Of a stretch of DNA of 64,000 nucleotides, positions 59,421 through 64,000 are shown in pieces (the first letter of the stretch is position 1; each line of letters starts with the position of its first letter). The stretch lies in NCBI GenBank assembly GCA_012034405.1, contig JAAVLZ010000015.1:1-64000 (forward strand), in the 5' to 3' direction. Position numbers and translations under genes: made by a program. This stretch comes from Oscillospiraceae bacterium HV4-5-C5C. Lineage in GTDB: Bacteria; Bacillota; Clostridia; Saccharofermentanales; Fastidiosipilaceae. A model generated the notes under the pieces. The model did not search any database. It was given only the letters and a program-made list of their open reading frames with translations, and was not told the origin of the DNA.

Positions 59421-60926
59421 TCAGTCCCTGCGCCTTGACATCAATACTACGGTCTCGACGTGGGTGGTTTGGGGGAACATGTCCACCGGTCTGACTGCCC
59501 TGAGCTGGTACACCGGCTGCAAACGGGCGATATCCCGGGCTAAGGTTGCCGGATTACAGGAAACATAAACCAGCACTGGTACAGCCAGGTCGTGAAGCAG
59601 GCGGGTGAGCTTTTCGTCCAGGCCCTTGCGGGGCGGATCCACCACCACGGCGTCCGGCTTGAGTCCCTCCGCCAGCAGTTCCGGTGCCAGGGCTTCTGCC
59701 GCCCCTTCAAAAAAACGGCACTGCCCGGTCAGCTTGTTTAGCTGAGCATTGGAGCGGGCATCCCGGATAGCGGCGGGGACAATCTCCACTCCGATCACCT
59801 CGCGCGCGACTGCGGTCAAAGCCAGACTGATCGAGCCGGAGCCGCAGTACAGATCCCAGATCCGCCGGTAGGGTAGTTGCTGTGACTCAGATCTATATCC
59901 GGCAGCGGTGTCTGGCGCGTCCGCGGCCCCAGGTTCAGTCGTAGCTGTTGTTGCTGTTTGCAAGAAATCCAGCACCGTCTGGTATAAGCGCTCGGTCTGG
60001 CGCGGGTTCACCTGAAAAAAGGCCGCTGGAGAAATCTGATAAGCCAGGGCGTTAATCCGCTCGGTAATCTGCGCCTGCCCCCAGAGCAGGGTATAGGTAT
60101 TGCCCAGGATACGGTTGCCGGGCTGACGGTTTTCATTAATATAATATGAGCTGAAGGTGAGACCGGCCTGTTCACAGGCGGCCTGGGCCAGCTCAACCAG
60201 CTGGGAGACGGGGACCCGATCCTGCCAGCGCCGCACGTCCGTGACGACCGGGACCAGCATCACCTGACCGGTGGCCTCGGCATGGCGGATCAGCAGATGT
60301 CTTAGCAAGCCCTGCCCCTGTCTTTCATCATAAGGGCTGATTTTCAGCAGGTCCAGATAGCCGCGCAGCGCCGCCCGCAGCTGATCTGCCACCGGGTGCT
60401 GAATCAGACAGCAGCTGCCGTCCGTAACCTGGTGGCTGTCGCGCGCGTAAAAACCCAGTTGAAGCTTGCCCGCTTGTCCCTGAACCGGGATCTGGACCTT
60501 GGCCCGGTAGCGCCAGGGACTGGGGGCGGGCAGGATAGGGAGCATGAGCAGATCTAGCGTGTCGGGCTTCTGCTGACCTAAGTGAATCAGCGCGTTGCGG
60601 ACCTGGGCGGCTTTCCATTTTAACTGTCCGTCATACGTCAGGTGCTGCAGGCTGCAGCCACCGCAGCGCCCAAACAGGGGACAGGCAGGCTGCACACGGT
60701 CCGGACTCATATGGAGCCAAGCTACAACCCGGGCGGTGGCATAGCTGCGGCCAAAGGTCAGCTGGCGGAGACGGACAGTTTCACCGGGGAGCGCGCCGTC
60801 CACAAAAACCGCCTGCCCATTATGTCGGCCGGCTTGTTCCAGACGGCCCACACCTTGTCCGGCCTGATTTAAGTCACTGATTTGAACCAACTCATGGTTC
60901 CCGGTTTCATGGGTTACTTGTTCCAC
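59421..60926 (-). CDS. rlmD: 23S rRNA (uracil-C5) methyltransferase, RlmD/RumA family; integration target
   Basis: The 501-residue enzyme has an N-terminal TRAM domain and an iron-sulfur Cys set (C-P-L-F-G-R-C-G-G-C and later a Cys in S-C-C-L). A Rossmann methyltransferase follows with D-L-Y-C-G-S-G-S-I-S, D-P-P-R-K-G-L and the nucleophile loop Y-V-S-C-N-P-A-T. GTG 60926 is the likely start. The C-terminus V-E-T-V-V-L-M-S-R-R-R-D overlaps the attachment core at 59437-59462. The element has replaced the last codons without breaking the gene, a usual trick of integrative elements. Confidence 0.9.
   Translation of the reverse strand: MEQVTHETGNHELVQISDLNQAGQGVGRLEQAGRHNGQAVFVDGALPGETVRLRQLTFGRSYATARVVAWLHMSPDRVQPACPLFGRCGGCSLQHLTYDGQLKWKAAQVRNALIHLGQQKPDTLDLLMLPILPAPSPWRYRAKVQIPVQGQAGKLQLGFYARDSHQVTDGSCCLIQHPVADQLRAALRGYLDLLKISPYDERQGQGLLRHLLIRHAEATGQVMLVPVVTDVRRWQDRVPVSQLVELAQAACEQAGLTFSSYYINENRQPGNRILGNTYTLLWGQAQITERINALAYQISPAAFFQVNPRQTERLYQTVLDFLQTATTATTEPGAADAPDTAAGYRSESQQLPYRRIWDLYCGSGSISLALTAVAREVIGVEIVPAAIRDARSNAQLNKLTGQCRFFEGAAEALAPELLAEGLKPDAVVVDPPRKGLDEKLTRLLHDLAVPVLVYVSCNPATLARDIARLQPVYQLRAVRPVDMFPQTTHVETVVLMSRRRD
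59437..59462. other. Attachment-site copy 3 (attR), inside the rlmD 3' end
   Basis: GACATCAATAC followed by TACGGTCTCGACGTG encodes the last conserved residues of RlmD on the minus strand. Copies at 1060 and 3027 share the 11-base core and most of the arm; differences fall mainly at third codon positions. Confidence 0.6.
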
Positions 60927-60998
60927 TCTGTTGTTAATCCCTTCCAGCCTGCACAGTCCAGCGCGCGCGTTTTGACAAAGCTGACGTCATCCTATACG

Positions 60999-61751
60999 AT
61001 GAAGCCAGATGTGTCTATATCAGAAAAGAGGCTTGATTTTATTTTACACCCAAAACAAGGTTTATCTGACTTGCGGGCTACGTTGCGGCGTCTGTTCACG
61101 TTGCGCCGCGTGCTCCTGATCTGGCTGGGCTCGGCCATTTTGTCCTTTGGTCTGTACAATGTCCACCAGCAAACGGGGATTACTGAAGGCGGCGTCTTGG
61201 GCCTGCTGCTGCTGCTGGAGCATTGGCTGGGCCTGTCGCCGGCGCTGCTTTCGCCGATTCTGGACGGACTCTGCTACGCGCTGGCTTTGCGCTACCTGGG
61301 CAAGGAGTTCCTGCTGGTTTCAGCTTTTTCTACGTTGAGCTTTGCCGGCTTCTTCAAGCTGTGGGAGAGCTTTCCTCCGCTGCTGCCGGATCTGAGCGCC
61401 TATCCGTTACTGGCGGCGCTGCTTGGCGCGCTGTTTGTCGGGACGGGAGTCGGTCTGGTGGTGCGGCAGGGAGGCTCCAGCGGTGGCGATGATGCGCTGG
61501 CACTCGTTATCAGCAAGGTAACCCGCTGGCGCTTGACCTGGTCCTATTCCTTTACGGATGTGGTCGTTCTTTTGCTTTCCCTGACGTATATTCCGGTCAG
61601 GCGTATTGCCTACTCACTGGTCACGGTTCTACTGTCATCCTATCTGATTGATCGGATTCAGGGCTTACCTGCCCGGACTGGTAAAGCGGGTGAAAAGACT
61701 CAGTCCAAGTCATCAGGACCTTCTGCGGGACCGGCGCGTAAGCCTGACTGA
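60999..61751 (+). CDS. YitT-family integral membrane protein
   Basis: The protein has about six hydrophobic segments between residues 30 and 215 of the 250-residue chain, with the YitT signatures G-I-T-E-G-G-V-L-G and V-R-Q-G-G-S-S-G-G-D-D-A-L-A, and a hydrophilic C-tail. The start is uncertain: ATG 60999 gives M-K-P-D-V-S. A TTGACA...TATACG pair (60972-60998) directly before it would place the transcript start beyond this codon, so a later start (GTG 61011 or TTG 61071) is possible. It diverges from rlmD. Function of YitT proteins is unknown. Confidence 0.8.
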   Translation: MKPDVSISEKRLDFILHPKQGLSDLRATLRRLFTLRRVLLIWLGSAILSFGLYNVHQQTGITEGGVLGLLLLLEHWLGLSPALLSPILDGLCYALALRYLGKEFLLVSAFSTLSFAGFFKLWESFPPLLPDLSAYPLLAALLGALFVGTGVGLVVRQGGSSGGDDALALVISKVTRWRLTWSYSFTDVVVLLLSLTYIPVRRIAYSLVTVLLSSYLIDRIQGLPARTGKAGEKTQSKSSGPSAGPARKPD

Positions 61752-61816
61752 GGACCGGATCAGCTGGATTCCCAGCCGGACAAGGACACGGATCAGTTAT
61801 AAATCGGCATAAATGA

Positions 61817-61846
61817 GGGGCAGCCGGCGACCGGACTGTCCCTTTT
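61817..61846 (+). terminator. Terminator between convergent YitT and YeiH genes
   Basis: GGGGCAGCCGG pairs with CCGGACTGTCCC around CGA, with one bulged A, followed by TTTT. A second hairpin GGCTCCGG/CCGGAGAGCC with TTTT lies at about 61861-61889. Confidence 0.7.
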
Positions 61847-61891
61847 GGAGATTATGATGGGCGGCTCCGGCCTCCGGAGAGCCGGTTTTCC

Positions 61892-62956
61892 TTACCAGAT
61901 GCCCAGGAGTTTTTGCGCCAGCAAGCTGACCAGTGTAATCCCGATCCAGCAGCTTGCGCCCAGCAGCAAGGGCTTACCCCCGGTCTTGACCAGCTTGATC
62001 ACATCAGTATTTAATCCGATCGCGGCCATGGCCATGACGATAAAAAACTTGCTTAAGGTCTTGAAAGGGGAAAATACAGCTGCCGGCACTCCTGCCGCCG
62101 TAGCGACAGTTGTCAGCAGGGAAGCCGCGATGAACCAGAGGATGAAGAAGGGGAAGACCTTTTTAAAACTGAAGCTGGATCTGGCCGCCTGACCTTGCGC
62201 TAAGCTGGCGGCGGCGGCCTTTTTGCTTTGCCTGGCCTGATACAGTGTCAGGACCAGCGTGATCGGGATAATGGCCAGTGTGCGGGTCAGCTTGACCGTG
62301 ACAGCTGTGTCCAGCGTGGCGCTGCCTAGCCGGTACATGGTGTCCCAGGTAGATGCTGTGGCAGTCACGGATGACGTGTCGTTGACTGCCGTCCCGGCAA
62401 AGAGCCCGAAGGCGGCGCCGCTGCTGCTGTCAAAGCCCAGCAGGCGGCCCAGGGTTGGGAAAAACAAGGCTGCCAGGATGTTAAAAAGGAAGATAATGGA
62501 GATGGATTGGGCGATTTCTTCGTCATCCGCCTCAATCACCGGAGCGGTAGCCGCTATGGCAGAACCACCACAGATAGACGATCCGACACCGACTAAAACC
62601 GCAGTGTGGCGGTCAATTTTCAGCAGGTGGCCCAGAACATAGGCGATCACCAGCGAAGTAGTTATGGTGGACAGGATGATGGGTAGTGAGCGCCGTCCGG
62701 TTTCCAGCACGACATTGAGGTTCAAGCCAAACCCCAGCAGGATGACCGCGTACTGCAGCAGCTTTTTAGAGGTGAATTTCAGCCCTGCCTGCAGGGGCCG
62801 GGCCCATTTGCGTGCTAGCGGGGCTGCCAGCAGGCCCAAAAGAATCGCAAAAACAGGGCCGCCGATAATACTGAAGGTCTGACCGGCAAACCAGGCCAGC
62901 AGTGCCAATCCAAGGCTCAGGAGCAGGCCCGGCAGATAGGCTTTAAAGGGTTTCAT
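61892..62956 (-). CDS. YeiH-family (UPF0324) membrane protein, putative sulfate/anion exporter
   Basis: The 354-residue polytopic protein has about ten membrane segments. Conserved features include [28 protein letters not shown] and [14 protein letters not shown]. These match the UPF0324 family, annotated as putative sulfate exporters. A palindrome about 180 bases upstream may be its operator. It is a normal host gene. Confidence 0.9.
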   Translation of the reverse strand: MKPFKAYLPGLLLSLGLALLAWFAGQTFSIIGGPVFAILLGLLAAPLARKWARPLQAGLKFTSKKLLQYAVILLGFGLNLNVVLETGRRSLPIILSTITTSLVIAYVLGHLLKIDRHTAVLVGVGSSICGGSAIAATAPVIEADDEEIAQSISIIFLFNILAALFFPTLGRLLGFDSSSGAAFGLFAGTAVNDTSSVTATASTWDTMYRLGSATLDTAVTVKLTRTLAIIPITLVLTLYQARQSKKAAAASLAQGQAARSSFSFKKVFPFFILWFIAASLLTTVATAAGVPAAVFSPFKTLSKFFIVMAMAAIGLNTDVIKLVKTGGKPLLLGASCWIGITLVSLLAQKLLGIW

Positions 62957-63128
62957 AGCATAGATCCTTCTGTGAAGACAAGGATTACCCCTTTGGCAAG
63001 CTGATCTGTCAGCTGAAATCCGGTATGACGACAGCGGACATAAAAGCGCCGGAGCAAGGTCATGACCTCACGCCGGCGGGGCTTGACTCACAGTCAAAGA
63101 GTCTAGCAAACAATAACCCTTAAGTATA

Positions 63129-63143
63129 ATTATGATTCATAAT
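63129..63143. promoter_or_regulatory. ATTATGA-T-TCATAAT palindrome, possible operator
   Basis: A perfect 15-base inverted repeat of the T-N11-A type bound by LysR regulators. On the minus strand a TATACT -10-like box overlaps it. YeiH genes are often under LysR control in other bacteria. It lies between pepF and the YeiH gene. Confidence 0.45.
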
Positions 63144-63166
63144 CAGCTGATAAATCCAGCCCTCGA

Positions 63167-64000
63167 TCAAAGCTGATCTACCAGGCGGCCAATATAAGCG
63201 ATCGTCTCTTTAAGCGGTTGATCGGTCGTGATATCCACGCCGGCTAACGCCGCAAATTCAACCGGGGTAACCGTACCGCCGGCCTTAAGCGCGTTCAGCC
63301 AGTCCGTCACGGCCGGCTCCCCTTCCTGCTCAATCCGCTGTGCGACCGCCGTTGATATGGTGAGACCGGCCGAATAGGTGTAGGAGTACAGACCATTATA
63401 ATAGTGCGGCTGCCGCATCCAGGTCAGTTCCGCGCCAGGATCCAGGAGCACACTGTCGCCCCAGAACTGCTCCAGCTGCTGCCGGAAAATGCGGTTGAAA
63501 TCCTCTGCCTGCAGCTGCTGTCCCTGATCCACCAGGCGGTAAACCTCCCGTTGGAAGCTTGCCTCCATGAAGTGAGTAACAAAGTTGTGGTAATAGGTAT
63601 TGGCAATCTGAGTCGCGCTCACCCAGCGGCTGAAGCGTGGATCTGACTTTTGCCGGCGCAGATACTGCCCCAGCAGCAACTCGTTACAGGTCGACGGGGA
63701 TTCTACAAAATACAGCGAAGGCTCCCAGCCAAAGTAGCGGTGTTCCCGGGCGGCTAAAATGAAATGGGCTGCATGCCCCAGCTCATGGGCCAGGGTGAAA
63801 AGTTCACTCATCTGACCGTTCCAGGAAAGCAGGATGTAAGCATGGCCGCCGTAGAGGCTGGCACAGAAACCGCCGGTGGATTTGCCCTGATTATTGGCAA
63901 AGTCAATCCAGCGCTCCGGATACGCGCGCATCACGATATCACGATAGCCCTGGCCCAGAACGGATAAGGCGCCATCAATATAAGGCTTGGATCCCTCAAT
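63167..64000 (-). CDS. pepF: Oligoendopeptidase F (M3 family), C-terminal part; runs off the window
   Basis: The frame is open from the right edge and gives 277 residues of the C-terminal half (full length is about 600). It contains the zinc motif H-E-L-G-H in F-T-L-A-H-E-L-G-H-A-A-H, with the third ligand region E-S-P-S-T-C-N-E downstream. The end reads P-L-K-E-T-I-A-Y-I-G-R-L-V-D-Q-L. It is a cytoplasmic metallopeptidase that degrades short peptides. Host housekeeping gene. Confidence 0.9.
   Translation of the reverse strand: MEGSKPYIDGALSVLGQGYRDIVMRAYPERWIDFANNQGKSTGGFCASLYGGHAYILLSWNGQMSELFTLAHELGHAAHFILAAREHRYFGWEPSLYFVESPSTCNELLLGQYLRRQKSDPRFSRWVSATQIANTYYHNFVTHFMEASFQREVYRLVDQGQQLQAEDFNRIFRQQLEQFWGDSVLLDPGAELTWMRQPHYYNGLYSYTYSAGLTISTAVAQRIEQEGEPAVTDWLNALKAGGTVTPVEFAALAGVDITTDQPLKETIAYIGRLVDQL

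Noticed and set aside
1..64000. CRISPR array or tRNA attachment site
   Set aside because: No regularly spaced identical repeats of CRISPR type and no tRNA-like cloverleaf were seen. The attachment site is in rlmD instead.

Overview
The window looks like a chromosome segment of a Bacillota (Firmicutes, Clostridia-like) bacterium. The right flank (59.4-64 kb) is ordinary host DNA: a 23S rRNA m5U methyltransferase of the RlmD/RumA type, a YitT-family membrane protein, a YeiH-family exporter and the end of an oligoendopeptidase F gene. The species cannot be named from the sequence alone. Base composition changes sharply along the window: AT-rich relics at 1-3 kb, intermediate defence genes at 3-17 kb, a GC-rich prophage at 17-59 kb, and several AT-richer cargo genes set inside the prophage.

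The 3' end of rlmD is an integration hot spot. Three copies of the sequence encoding its C-terminal V-E-T-V-V-L-M-S residues occur at 1060-1085, 3027-3052 and 59437-59462, the last being the living gene. I read 3027-59462 as one integrated element of about 56 kb. Left of it lie remnants of older insertions: a frameshifted serine recombinase, a membrane protein gene, an IS256-type transposase fragment and a winged-helix fragment.

Region 4.6-17.1 kb, all on the minus strand, is a tightly packed defence operon: a protein with a bacterial four-tryptophan (NBR1-type FW) domain, an AlpA/excisionase-like HTH protein, type I restriction-modification hsdM-hsdS-hsdR, a Hachiman-like pair hamA-hamB, and a GmrSD-like DUF262/DUF1524 enzyme. 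A Fic-domain gene follows after a terminator. Gaps are 40 bases or less and several genes overlap, so one transcript probably carries modification, type I restriction, Hachiman and modification-dependent restriction together.

Region 17.2-59 kb, plus strand, is a complete-looking siphovirus prophage. Order: regulators and the DUF2800/DUF2815 recombination module; family A DNA polymerase; primase/helicase; an origin-like AT-rich tract; VRR-NUC nuclease and SNF2 helicase; DUF1492 regulator; HNH and small terminase; ParB-methyltransferase fusion; large terminase; portal, ClpP-type protease and HK97 capsid; head-tail connectors; tail tube; tail chaperones with a -1 slippery heptamer; tape measure; Dit; Tal; a GH18-type tail protein; holin; GH25 endolysin; and three consecutive serine-recombinase genes beside the attachment site. 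Three cargo insertions interrupt the late genes: a leucine-rich-repeat lipoprotein, a two-gene minus-strand cassette and a VOC-fold gene with its own promoter and terminator.

At RNA level, three hairpins sharing an upstream TTCGTCAAAA block, plus a fourth related one, pair a CCTCC strand with the Shine-Dalgarno sequence of the following gene. One lies just before the DUF2800 module. A second repeated leader (two copies near 32.2 and 33.45 kb) ends in a GAAA-capped hairpin. An orphan T-box-like sequence lies beside the lipoprotein cargo.
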